A stretch of 50,213 nucleotides of DNA, taken from an uncultured Brachyspira sp. (lineage in GTDB: Bacteria; Spirochaetota; Brachyspiria; Brachyspirales; Brachyspiraceae). Position numbers and translations under genes: made by a program. Shown in pieces: positions 7,549-15,655 of the stretch. The notes below the pieces were generated by a model that worked only from the letters and a program-made list of their open reading frames with translations, was not told the DNA's origin and made no database searches. Position 1 is the stretch's first letter, and each line of letters starts with the position of its first letter. The DNA lies in contig NZ_CALXRM010000019.1 in the NCBI RefSeq assembly GCF_944390845.1, positions 1 through 50,213 of the forward strand, given 5' to 3'.

Positions 7549-9390
7549 TTATTTCAATCTAAAGAATCTCATAGCTTCTTCAAGCTCTCTAGCCTCATTC
7601 AAAAGAGAATCAGCTGCTGCTGTAGATTGTTCTACTAAAGCAGCATTCTGCTGTGTTACAGTGTCCATTTGTGAAACTGCTATATTCACCTGATCAACAC
7701 CTGATTGCTGTTCTATTGCTGTTTCTGTAATATCACGCATTATATTTGAAGTTTCTTCCAATTTCTTTTCTAAATCTTCAAATATCTGTTGAGATTCTTT
7801 TGCTTTTTCAGCTGATTTACTAATTTTTTCATAAATAATATTAATCAAATTAGTTATATCTTTAGCTGAAGTTTGTGAGTTTTGTGCCAAATTCCTAACT
7901 TCACTTGCTACAACCGCAAAACCTTTACCCTGTTCACCAGCACGTGCTGCCTCAACTGCTGCATTCAAAGCCAATATATTAGTTTGGAAGGCAATATCCT
8001 CTATTACTTTTGTAATGTTCTTTATTTTTTCACTATCTTCATTTACTTCTTCTATACTTTTTGTTGTTTCAACAATAATAGCTCCTGCATTTTTAATAGA
8101 TTCCATAGATTCTTTCATCATATTATTTCCTTCAACAGAGTGAGAAGTTGAAGATTTTATTGTTGAAGCCATCTCTTCCATAGAACTTGCTGTTTCCTCA
8201 AGACTTGCTGCCTGAGCTTCTGTTCTTCTTGATAAATCAGCATTTCCATTAGCCAATTCCTGAGCCGCACTGCTGATCTTTTGAGAGGAAGAATTTACTT
8301 GAGTAATGATTTCTGTAAGTTTTTTACGCATATTACTGAATGAATTAAATAAGATTCCAAGTTCATCTTTTCTTTTATGTTCATTGGATACATAAGTTAA
8401 ATTACCAATTTCTATTTCTTTAGCTTCTTTTATTATACTATTTATATGACCCATAAGTCTTTTTATAAATAGATATACTGATATTGAGAATAAAATAACT
8501 GCTATTACTCCAACAATAGAACTTATAACTATTACTATTCTATTATTTTCATATATCTCACTATCAAACATAGTCATAGCAACTATCCAATTCATAGACT
8601 TCATTCTGCAATAAGAACCTGTTCTTTTTTTATCCATATAAACGTATGATAATGTACCTTGATTTAAATTATTATCAAATACTGTTTTATAATCCGGAAC
8701 CACACTAGAACCTATTTGCTCATAAATATTATCCATTATATCAATCAAATTAGCATCTATTGCTAATATTCTTCCTGTCTTTCCAAGATCTATATCTGTA
8801 AAATAATTATCATGTATAAGTTTCCAATCCACAACAACAAGAATGGCTCCCAATAAATCTCCATTTAAACTTTTTATAGCACCGCCTAAAACTAATGATT
8901 TATTGCCTGTATCTTTAGAATTGACTATTTCTTCATCATAAGTATATTCAAAGCCATTTGATTCTAATTTAGTCCAAAAATTAGGTCTTGTTTCAGCTAT
9001 ATTATCACCTATAGAATTACCCAAAGCATCTGCTATAATATCACCATTTAAATCAATTACAGCTATATTTATTGAATATTCATTTGCCCCATTAAATAAC
9101 GCTAAAGCTTGTAAAACATCATTTTCTGTAGCTTCATTTCTATTTAATAAAGAATTCATTACAGCAGGTGCCACAGAATAAGTTTTTGCTAATGATATTT
9201 GGTCTATCAAAATAGCATCAAAAAGTTTAGCATAGCTTTTTGCTGTATTTTGAAATCCCTGAAGTCTGCTTTTGCTTAATCCTTTACTAGCAATAGTATT
9301 AGAAATAGTTAATATAATAATTATAATAACTAAAGAAATTAAAGATATTACAACAGGTATCTTAAAAGATAAACTATCTATTTTTTTCAT
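7549..9390 (-). CDS. Methyl-accepting chemotaxis protein (Cache sensor)
   Basis: A 613-residue chemoreceptor. TM1 lies at about 12-32, and a periplasmic double-Cache-like sensor at about 35-280, including the [17 protein letters not shown] region usual in such sensors. TM2 lies at about 284-310, followed by HAMP and a signalling domain. The conserved tip is visible as [20 protein letters not shown] and [16 protein letters not shown]. No C-terminal NWETF-type CheR-binding pentapeptide is present; the protein ends in AMRFFRLK. The ATG follows GGAG. It resembles the two receptors at 34673 and 36760 in the signalling half and overall plan. The ligand is unknown. Confidence 0.95.
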   Translation of the reverse strand: MKKIDSLSFKIPVVISLISLVIIIIILTISNTIASKGLSKSRLQGFQNTAKSYAKLFDAILIDQISLAKTYSVAPAVMNSLLNRNEATENDVLQALALFNGANEYSINIAVIDLNGDIIADALGNSIGDNIAETRPNFWTKLESNGFEYTYDEEIVNSKDTGNKSLVLGGAIKSLNGDLLGAILVVVDWKLIHDNYFTDIDLGKTGRILAIDANLIDIMDNIYEQIGSSVVPDYKTVFDNNLNQGTLSYVYMDKKRTGSYCRMKSMNWIVAMTMFDSEIYENNRIVIVISSIVGVIAVILFSISVYLFIKRLMGHINSIIKEAKEIEIGNLTYVSNEHKRKDELGILFNSFSNMRKKLTEIITQVNSSSQKISSAAQELANGNADLSRRTEAQAASLEETASSMEEMASTIKSSTSHSVEGNNMMKESMESIKNAGAIIVETTKSIEEVNEDSEKIKNITKVIEDIAFQTNILALNAAVEAARAGEQGKGFAVVASEVRNLAQNSQTSAKDITNLINIIYEKISKSAEKAKESQQIFEDLEKKLEETSNIMRDITETAIEQQSGVDQVNIAVSQMDTVTQQNAALVEQSTAAADSLLNEARELEEAMRFFRLK

Positions 9391-9571
9391 ACTATAACTC
9401 CAATCCCGATTCTTAATATTTTAAAATTATTGATTAAAAAAATATTTACGAAAAAATTACATAATCTTAATAGTTAGATAGAGTGTACATTTTTTTATCA
9501 TTTTAATCAATATTCTACATTTATTTTTTTTAATTATTTTTTTAATAAAATTTTCTATAAAAAAAAATTTT

Positions 9572-9607
9572 TTGACACTTTTTTTCAAACTTTTATATAT
9601 TTATAAT
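9572..9607 (+). promoter_or_regulatory. Candidate promoter of an orphan transcript
   Basis: TTGACA at 9572-9577 is followed by TATATA at 9594-9599 (16-bp spacer). A TATAAT at 9602-9607 is too far (24 bp) to pair with the same -35. Such AT-rich motifs occur often in this genome, so the call rests mainly on the terminator at 9667-9697. Confidence 0.35.
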
Positions 9608-9609
9608 GT

Positions 9610-9697
9610 AAACAGAATTGATTTGTATCTAATTTTATAAATTTTTTTCTTCATAATTTACCTTAATAGCGGGCATGCGAGTGTCCGCTGATTTTTT
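9610..9697 (+). ncRNA. Candidate small RNA (about 85-90 nt)
   Basis: Between a minus-strand chemoreceptor and a plus-strand peptidase lies a short stretch bounded by a candidate promoter and a strong intrinsic terminator, with no open frame of note. The terminator stem AGCGGGCA/TGTCCGCT (8 bp, one G-U, 6-nt loop) is by far the most GC-rich part of the ~480-bp gap. The terminator has no gene upstream on its own strand, which is the main argument for a separate transcript. The rest of 9391-9870 is plain AT-rich DNA. Confidence 0.4.
9667..9697 (+). terminator. Orphan rho-independent terminator
   Basis: Stem AGCGGGCA/TGTCCGCT with loop TGCGAG, followed by GATTTTTT. No plus-strand gene precedes it within 2 kb. 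Confidence 0.7.
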
Positions 9698-9870
9698 AAC
9701 TCAAATTTTCATAAAAACATATTCTATATTAAACAATTTATACACTTCTATTTTTATAAATTATAATATATGAAATAAATGTAAGATATTAATAAACCTT
9801 ATGATATTTACATAACCAAAAGAAAGAAATATTTTTACAAACTTAATAATTTTTAGTATATAATATAGCT

Positions 9871-10569
9871 ATGAATGAAATAATTATAGAATACAAAAGA
9901 ATAAAAAATATATACATAAGAGTGAAGCCAGATTTAAATATATATGTAACTGCCCCAAAAAGAGTTACTAAAAAATACATATATGAACTTATAGAAAAAA
10001 GAAAAGATTGGATAGAAGAAAAGAAAGAAGACATAAAGAAAAAAAGTATTTATGATATAAGCAAAAAAGAATTAGTTAGCGGTGATGAAATTTATTATTT
10101 AGGAAGAAGATATTTATTAAAAGTAGTAAAAAGCAGAGAAGAAAATATTATATTAGACGGAAAAATGATGTATATGTACGTTAATATAAAAGAAAAAGAA
10201 GAATTTAAAAATAGCGATATAAGGAGAAAGCATAATTTACTTGATATATGGTATAAAAAAGAGGCTTTAAAATTATTTGACACACTTTTAAAAAAATACT
10301 GCAGTATAATGAATTTAGAGATTAACAGTTTCACAGTAAAAAAACTTAAAAGTAAATGGGGCTCATGTGATGTTATAAAAAAGCATATTACATTTAATTC
10401 GGAGCTTATGAAATATCCTCAAAGTGCTGTGGAATATATAGTAATTCATGAACTAGCACATTTAATAGAGGCTAATCATAGTAAAAGATTTCATAATATA
10501 GTAAGCCTTTATATGCCTGAATGGAAAAAAGAAAAAAAGATATTAGATACATTTTTTAATAATTTATAA
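9871..10569 (+). CDS. YgjP-like metallopeptidase (DUF45)
   Basis: This is a 232-residue protein of the YgjP/DUF45 family. The zinc motif is His193-Glu194-Leu-Ala-His197 in VIHELAHLIEANHSKRF, with the third ligand probably His203 in the NHSKRF segment. The family hallmark KLKSKWGSCD, just before the active site, is also present. The N-terminal part (RIKNIYIRVKPDLNIYVTAPKR) is the usual strand-rich lead-in. Members are predicted zinc proteases related to SprT/WLM; the substrate is unknown. It is cytoplasmic, with no signal peptide. The start ATG lacks a strong Shine-Dalgarno. Confidence 0.9.
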   Translation: MNEIIIEYKRIKNIYIRVKPDLNIYVTAPKRVTKKYIYELIEKRKDWIEEKKEDIKKKSIYDISKKELVSGDEIYYLGRRYLLKVVKSREENIILDGKMMYMYVNIKEKEEFKNSDIRRKHNLLDIWYKKEALKLFDTLLKKYCSIMNLEINSFTVKKLKSKWGSCDVIKKHITFNSELMKYPQSAVEYIVIHELAHLIEANHSKRFHNIVSLYMPEWKKEKKILDTFFNNL

Positions 10570-10658
10570 TAAAATATGTTGAAAAAAATACAGATTATAC
10601 TATACTAAAAAACACTATTATGGATAAATATTAATTTAACATTATGAGGTAATAAATA

Positions 10659-12137
10659 ATGAATTATAACGAAAAACTATATAATATATTCTCAAGCGGC
10701 GAGCAAAAATTAGAATCTTGGATGGCTGCTGTATTTTCAAAAGAATATGATCATAACATGACTATTAATGAAGTTAGAGATATACTTTCAGAATCTGATG
10801 AATATATGGTTATGGAATTTAATGAAATAGATAAATCTAATTTTATAAGAGATAAATCAATATGGGAATTATCAATAAAATTGCAATACTTACCTATGGT
10901 TATGGAAGAAGAAGAACATGATTGCGGATGCGGACATGACGGCTGTTGCGGTGGTCACTCTCATGATGAGGAGCATGGCTGCTGTGGCGGACATTCACAT
11001 GATGAGGAACATAGCTGCGGTTGCGGACACTCTCATAATGAAGAAGAACAAAATAATGATGAACTTAGTTTCCATATAGCTTTCGTAGATGCTTCTACTG
11101 TTACAGAAAATGTTCCTGAAATATTCTCTGTAAACACAGTAAGAGAAGAAGATTATAAAGAGGCTTGTCAATGTAAATATGCAGTTCATGTATCAACAAC
11201 TTTCGATAATCACCCTCTTACAGACTATCAAAGACAATTACAATTATTAGACAGTTTAGTACCTGAATGTTCTATATTTTTAGATATGGCTTGTTATACT
11301 GCTCATTCTGGTGATTGGCTTTCATATACATCTACATTTGCTTTGCCTCCTTCTTTGGATTATCTATATACTATACATGCTGTTTATGATGATGATAAAG
11401 ACCCTAACAAAGTGGAATATTGGTTCCATACACATGGACTTTACAGAGTAGGTTGTATAGAACTTGAAATAGTAGGTGTTGAAGATCCTAATGTTCCTTA
11501 TGGTCAATTATTAAATACTTGTGCTAAAATGTTTATAGAAAGAGGTGTTCCTGAACCAGGATTTAAATTCAACCCTGCTTATAATGTTTATGTTTGCTGG
11601 CTTCCTTGGGAAGAAGCTTTGAAACAGCTTAATATTGGTAATGATATTACTGGAAGTTCTAAAGACAGAAATGACGGAGTACATAATACTCCTTCTGGAA
11701 TATTAGTTGCTGTAGACAATGAAGGAAATTATCATTCTATAGATTATTATAAAAAAGAATTAACTGATAATCCTATGTTTATGATGAGTTATTTTGAAAC
11801 TTCACTTATGAGAGAGGCTGCTTTTGAAAAACTCGAACATTTCCTTGAATTATTAGATAAAAATAAAGGTGATGAAAATACTTCTTTCCTAGTAAAATTA
11901 GGTTATGGAGAAACAGAAGAAAATCCTAATGATTTAGAGCATTTATGGTTTGATGTTCATGGCTTTACTAATGACGGATATTTTGATGCTACTTTAATAA
12001 ATGAGCCTTATAAAGATTTAGGTATGCATGAAGGGGAAAGAGGAATGCATAGTATAGAAAGACTTACAGATTGGACTATATATTCAGAAAATGCTCAATA
12101 CAATTCAAGCAACATATATTTATTATTTGAAGAATAA
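10659..12137 (+). CDS. Conserved protein with Cys/His-rich metal-binding insert (possibly DUF4026)
   Basis: A 492-residue cytoplasmic protein. Residues about 84-130 are a striking low-complexity insert of CGCGH, CCGGHSHDEEH and CGCGHSHNEEE units in tandem, an obvious candidate for binding Zn, Ni or Cu. The rest reads as a conserved globular protein with segments such as FLDMACYTAHSGDWLS and YWFHTHGLYRVG that recall the DUF4026 group; that assignment is from memory and tentative. The start ATG lies 10 nt after ATGAGG. The gene stands alone, with its own terminator at 12157. A metal-storage or sensing function would be inference. Confidence 0.75.
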   Translation: MNYNEKLYNIFSSGEQKLESWMAAVFSKEYDHNMTINEVRDILSESDEYMVMEFNEIDKSNFIRDKSIWELSIKLQYLPMVMEEEEHDCGCGHDGCCGGHSHDEEHGCCGGHSHDEEHSCGCGHSHNEEEQNNDELSFHIAFVDASTVTENVPEIFSVNTVREEDYKEACQCKYAVHVSTTFDNHPLTDYQRQLQLLDSLVPECSIFLDMACYTAHSGDWLSYTSTFALPPSLDYLYTIHAVYDDDKDPNKVEYWFHTHGLYRVGCIELEIVGVEDPNVPYGQLLNTCAKMFIERGVPEPGFKFNPAYNVYVCWLPWEEALKQLNIGNDITGSSKDRNDGVHNTPSGILVAVDNEGNYHSIDYYKKELTDNPMFMMSYFETSLMREAAFEKLEHFLELLDKNKGDENTSFLVKLGYGETEENPNDLEHLWFDVHGFTNDGYFDATLINEPYKDLGMHEGERGMHSIERLTDWTIYSENAQYNSSNIYLLFEE

Positions 12138-12156
12138 AAATTAATACTTAAAATAA

Positions 12157-12199
12157 CAAAAAACAATGGGCTTATTTATTAGGTTCATTGTTTTTTATT
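12157..12199 (+). terminator. Intrinsic terminator
   Basis: AAAACAATG pairs with CATTGTTTT and is followed by TTTTATTTT, 20 nt after the stop of the Cys/His-rich protein gene. Confidence 0.7.
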
Positions 12200-12220
12200 T
12201 TATATTAAAAACTTTTTTCA

Positions 12221-12417
12221 ACGCACGGTAAATCAAATTTTTCATATAATAAAAATTTTAATTCAAATAAATCTATCTTTTTAGCTTCGCTCTACGTGCG
12301 GTAAATACACTCTAAATTTAATTTAAACTTGGGCGGGTGTTATCAATTCTTTAAAAACATAAAAGAAATAAAAAAACAACGATATCAAATTATATTAATA
12401 AGGATAGAGGGCGGGGA
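12221..12417 (+). repeat. REP1 dispersed repeat, copy A
   Basis: Four landmarks in fixed order define this ~195-bp element: CGCACGGTAAA (12222), then CGTGCGGTAAAT (12295), then AAACTTGGGCGGGTG about 25 nt on (12325), and AGGGCGGGGA about 75 nt further (12407). The same order and spacing occur at 12561-12763 and 24598-24791. The GGGCGGG blocks stand out strongly in DNA this AT-rich. No coding frame is apparent. Function is unknown; it could be a non-autonomous mobile element or a structured RNA. Confidence 0.75.
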
Positions 12418-12448
12418 ATTTTAAATAAGCTAAAAAAATTATTTACAC

Positions 12449-12644
12449 ACCCCACCCTTTAGGCTTTAAAATATTATCTGATATTTCTGTATTATTTTCT
12501 TTTAAATATAAACTGTTATTTTAGCTGCCCACCCAAGATTTGTTTAAATTTGTTGTGCACTTACCGCACGCAGAATAAAGCAAAAAATATAGATTAGTTT
12601 GTAATTAAGATTTTATTATATTGTTAATTTAGTTTACCGTGCGG
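12449..12644 (-). repeat. REP1 dispersed repeat, copy D (inverted)
   Basis: Read on the minus strand, this stretch carries the REP1 landmarks: CCGCACGGTAAA (12644-12633), GCGTGCGGTAA (12571-12561), ATCTTGGGTGGGC (about 12538-12526) and AAAGGGTGGGG (about 12460-12450). Its first 84 bp are shared, in the opposite sense, with copy B, so the two overlap head to head. The G+C blocks have partly decayed (GGGTGGG for GGGCGGG). Confidence 0.65.
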
Positions 12645-12763
12645 GGAAATGCATTTTAAAGTTAATTCAAACTTGGGCGGGTGCTGTAATTTCTAATTAG
12701 ATTATTTAAGGATATATATGTATTAAAATATCAAAAATTATTCATTAAGTATAAAGGGCGGGA
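12561..12763 (+). repeat. REP1 dispersed repeat, copy B
   Basis: Landmarks are TTACCGCACGC (12561), TTTACCGTGCGG (12633), CAAACTTGGGCGGGTGC (about 12668-12684) and AAAGGGCGGGA (12753). It matches copy C base for base over most of GCATTTT-AAGTTAATTCAAACTTGGGCGGG (quoted here in parts). With copy D it makes an imperfect inverted repeat of about 315 bp centred near 12605. Confidence 0.75.
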
Positions 12764-12878
12764 TATATAAATAAAATTTTATTTTTCAATATAAAAACAC
12801 TGTAAATATTTATTAATATCCAATAATAATATCAAATTATCATAATATAGTTATAGTTATGGTAGTATTTTCAACAAA

Positions 12879-12896
12879 ATAGTTACTATTAACTAT
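12879..12896. promoter_or_regulatory. Perfect 7-4-7 dyad upstream of fabH
   Basis: ATAGTTA-CTAT-TAACTAT is a perfect inverted repeat about 75 bp before the fabH start. Iterated TAGTTA-type words precede it at 12848-12860. The position suits an operator or a promoter-proximal structure. It does not match the FapR consensus that I know. Between this and copy B (12764-12878) I see only AT-rich DNA. Confidence 0.4.
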
Positions 12897-12969
12897 AGAT
12901 TTTTTACTATTTTTTACTAAACTATTAAAATGAAAATTCTATACTTAACTACATTTAATGGAGAATCAT

Positions 12970-13938
12970 ATGAAAAGAGCATACATTAAGAACATAGCAT
13001 ATTATGTACCAGAAAAAATATTAGACAACAAATATTTTGAAAGCATATTGGATACTAACGACGAATGGATCACAACACGTACAGGAATCAAAACAAGACA
13101 TATGGCTAGAGAAGATGAAACCATATTTGAAATGGGATTAAATGCAGTTAAAAACTTAGAAAAAAAAGGCGTTGATTTAAAAGAAGTAGATGCTATTTTA
13201 GTACCTACAGTAACAAAAGATTATATATTCCCTTCTATGGCAGGACAAATACAAATGGCATTAGGTCTTAAACATTGTTTTGCTTTGGATTTGTCAGCTG
13301 CTTGTTCCGGATATATATATTCATTAAATACAGCTACAGCTTTAATAGAAAGCGGTCAATGCAATAATGTTCTTATAGTTTCATGTGAGAAATTAACTAA
13401 AGATGTAAATTGGAAAGATAGAGGAACAGCTATTCTTTTCGGAGATGCTGCTACAGCTTCATTAATCACTACAAGAGATGATGGAAAAGGCATAATAGGA
13501 ATTCATATGCAAAGCGAACCAGATATGAGTATTGTGCTTAACGGCGGAAGTGTTTGTCCTATAAGAGCTGATGATTTAGAAGCACCAGAGTTTAAAATAC
13601 ATATGGCTGGTTCTGAAACTTTCAAAAGAGCAGTAACAGAATTTTCAAATAGTATAGATAAAGTTTTAGAAAGCACAGGAAAACAGTTAAGCGATGTTAA
13701 ATATTTTGTACCTCACCAAGCTAATTTAAGAATCATGCAGGCAGTTGCTAAAAGAATAGGACTTCCTATGGAAAAAGTAAGCGTTGTATTAAATAAATTT
13801 GGAAACTGTTCTTCTGCTAGTATAGGTTTGGCTTTGACAGACGCTTTGGAAAATAATAAAATCAATGACGGTGATTTAGTTCTCCTTACTGGATTTGGAG
13901 GAGGATTCACTTGGGGTTCAACTTTGATGATTTGGTAA
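12970..13938 (+). CDS. fabH: Beta-ketoacyl-ACP synthase III
   Basis: A 322-residue FabH, catalysing the first condensation of acetyl-CoA with malonyl-ACP in type II fatty acid synthesis. The catalytic triad is visible at the usual positions: Cys112 in SAACSGYIYS, His249 in VPHQAN and Asn279 in FGNCSSAS. The C-terminal LLTGFGGGFTWGS is also typical. I chose the ATG at 12970 because GGAG (12960-12963) lies 6 nt before it; an in-frame ATG at 12958 has no ribosome site and overlaps that GGAG. It is a single gene, with no other fab genes nearby, and is followed by a terminator. Confidence 0.96.
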   Translation: MKRAYIKNIAYYVPEKILDNKYFESILDTNDEWITTRTGIKTRHMAREDETIFEMGLNAVKNLEKKGVDLKEVDAILVPTVTKDYIFPSMAGQIQMALGLKHCFALDLSAACSGYIYSLNTATALIESGQCNNVLIVSCEKLTKDVNWKDRGTAILFGDAATASLITTRDDGKGIIGIHMQSEPDMSIVLNGGSVCPIRADDLEAPEFKIHMAGSETFKRAVTEFSNSIDKVLESTGKQLSDVKYFVPHQANLRIMQAVAKRIGLPMEKVSVVLNKFGNCSSASIGLALTDALENNKINDGDLVLLTGFGGGFTWGSTLMIW

Positions 13939-13976
13939 AACTATCATATATATATTTTTGAATAAAATTTTTTCTT

Positions 13977-14004
13977 AAAGGGTAGCAATAAGCTATCCTT
14001 TTTT
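13977..14004 (+). terminator. Intrinsic terminator of fabH
   Basis: AAAGGGTAGC pairs with GCTATCCTTT (one G-U) around AATAA and is followed by a T-run. The next promoter begins two bases later. Confidence 0.85.
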
Positions 14005-14005
14005 A

Positions 14006-14033
14006 TTGACAATTAATAAAAATAAAATATGAT
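14006..14033 (+). promoter_or_regulatory. Sigma-70 promoter of the MATE gene
   Basis: TTGACA (14006-14011), a 16-bp spacer, and TATGAT (14028-14033). It abuts the fabH terminator and predicts a leader of about 145 nt before the ATG at 14186. Confidence 0.65.
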
Positions 14034-14039
14034 TTAATT

Positions 14040-14185
14040 ATGAAACTTGTTATTGAATTAAGCTCCGGCAATATCTAATTGTTTGGAGCATACTAAAAAT
14101 TTTTCAGTATGCTGCAGTTCATTGCGGTCTATAAAATATATTTTTTATAGGTTTAATTTTTAGTTTAAATTTCAAGGAAAGTTTC
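14040..14185 (+). promoter_or_regulatory. Structured 5' leader of the MATE exporter gene
   Basis: About 145 nt with several stems: GCTCC (14062-14066) with GGAGC (14085-14089), and GCATACT (14088-14094) with AGTATGC (14106-14112). These share bases 14088-14089, so the two stems compete or stack. Further down, CTATAAAA and TTTTATAG (about 14129-14150) can pair. The pattern suits a cis-regulatory leader. It does not match guanidine, fluoride, purine or other riboswitch consensus sequences that I can recall. Confidence 0.4.
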
Positions 14186-15454
14186 ATGTATTTAATAAAA
14201 TTTTCATTTATTTTATTCATTTCAAATATACTTCAATATCTATATAGTATTGCAGATATAATATTTATTTCACATTCAGTCGGAGATAATGGAGTTATAG
14301 CATTAGGAAACTGTGCTTCTATAATGTTTATTATAACTTCAATACATTTAGGTTTATCAATAGGAGGCTCTGTTATAATATCAAAATACAGAGGCTCTAA
14401 AGATATAATAAAATATAAACAAAGTATAGGAAGCTTATTATTTCTATCATTCGTTTCCTCTATAATAATTTTTGTATTTGGAATAATATTTTCAAAACAA
14501 ATATTATTATTTATGAATATACCAGAAGAATCTTTTAATTATGCCTATGATTATATTAAAATCATTTTCTTTGGTGTAATATTTGCATTCTTATATAGTT
14601 CAATATCATCAGTTATAAAATCAAGCGGTAAAGAAAAGATTTCATTATTCTTTATAATTATAGCTTCTTTAGTTAATATAGTATTAGACTTTATATTTGT
14701 TTATATATTAAAATTATCTGTAAAAGGAGCAGCCTCAGCAACCGTTATATCGCAGATTATAAGTTTCTTATTATCATTATATTTTATAAAAGATAATATA
14801 ACTTTTAAAATCGATATGAAGATAATAAAAGAATTAATACAAGTATCTTTTCCATGCATATTTCAAATGCTAATAATAAACATATCATATTTTTTAGTAA
14901 ATATAATGATGAATAAATATGATGTTATAGCAGGATTTACTATAGGATTAAAAATTAACACTTTCATAGGTATGATTTCTTGGTCTATAGGTGAATCATT
15001 AAGCATATTAGTTTCAAAAAATATAGGCGAGAAAAATTATACAGAAATAAAGAAAAACGTTAAATTTTCTATAGTATTTGATATAACTGCAACAATGATT
15101 GTTATTTTATTTATTCATATATTTGCCAGAAATATTATAAGTATATTCTATAGCGGAGAAGAAAAGGTAATAAATGATATAATATATTATTTGAAAGTTT
15201 GTGCTTCATTTAACGGAGCTATTTATGCTTTGATGTATATGCTTGACAGTTTTCTTATAGGCATTCAAAAATCATATATAACTTTTATTAACTCTTTTAT
15301 AGATTCTATAATTTTTAAAGTTGTATTATCAAAAGTTTTAGAAAGCATTATAGGATTTTTAGGCATATATATTTCTATGTCAATCTCCCCTATTATTCCG
15401 GCATTAATTGGTATAATTTATTTTTATAAGTTCATAAAAGAAAATAAATTATAA
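14186..15454 (+). CDS. MATE family efflux transporter
   Basis: A 422-residue polytopic membrane protein of the MATE/polysaccharide-exporter superfamily. About twelve hydrophobic segments are visible. Typical landmarks are the N-terminal ADIIFISHSVGDNGVIALG and the repeat-start segment GLKINTFIGMISWSIGESLS at the second half. The N-terminus is slightly shorter than usual (MATE proteins are mostly 440-460 residues). The ATG follows AAGGA with 7-nt spacing, so the start is well supported. It exports cationic drugs or metabolites by Na+ or H+ antiport; the substrate is unknown. A structured leader precedes it. Confidence 0.9.
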   Translation: MYLIKFSFILFISNILQYLYSIADIIFISHSVGDNGVIALGNCASIMFIITSIHLGLSIGGSVIISKYRGSKDIIKYKQSIGSLLFLSFVSSIIIFVFGIIFSKQILLFMNIPEESFNYAYDYIKIIFFGVIFAFLYSSISSVIKSSGKEKISLFFIIIASLVNIVLDFIFVYILKLSVKGAASATVISQIISFLLSLYFIKDNITFKIDMKIIKELIQVSFPCIFQMLIINISYFLVNIMMNKYDVIAGFTIGLKINTFIGMISWSIGESLSILVSKNIGEKNYTEIKKNVKFSIVFDITATMIVILFIHIFARNIISIFYSGEEKVINDIIYYLKVCASFNGAIYALMYMLDSFLIGIQKSYITFINSFIDSIIFKVVLSKVLESIIGFLGIYISMSISPIIPALIGIIYFYKFIKENKL

Positions 15455-15472
15455 AAAATATAATAATCAAAA

Positions 15473-15507
15473 AAGCGTATGCATATATAATTTTCATGTA
15501 TACGCTT
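15473..15507 (+). terminator. Terminator-like hairpin
   Basis: AAGCGTATGCAT pairs with ATGTATACGCTT (12-bp stem, one mismatch) 18 nt after the MATE stop. The T-tract is poor and delayed. Confidence 0.6.
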
Positions 15508-15655
15508 GTAAATTAATTTTTAAATTCATAACAAATAAATTAAGTAAAGAAAATATATATTCTTTACATTAGTATGTAATATAATTTTATACCATATTGA
15601 TTTTTTAACATTTAATACCATAATATAAAAAATAATTATTAAAGTAATTTTTATT

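Noticed and set aside
7882-8151. Plus-strand frame within the chemoreceptor signalling domain
   Set aside because: Antisense shadow; the same kind of frame appears opposite the matching region of the other receptors (for example 37087-37323).
12958-12969. Upstream ATG as the fabH start
   Set aside because: It has no ribosome site and overlaps the GGAG that serves the ATG at 12970; the usual FabH N-terminus begins at MKRAYI.
14040-14185. Guanidine riboswitch before the MATE gene
   Set aside because: No ACGR loops or ykkC core are visible; only generic stems.
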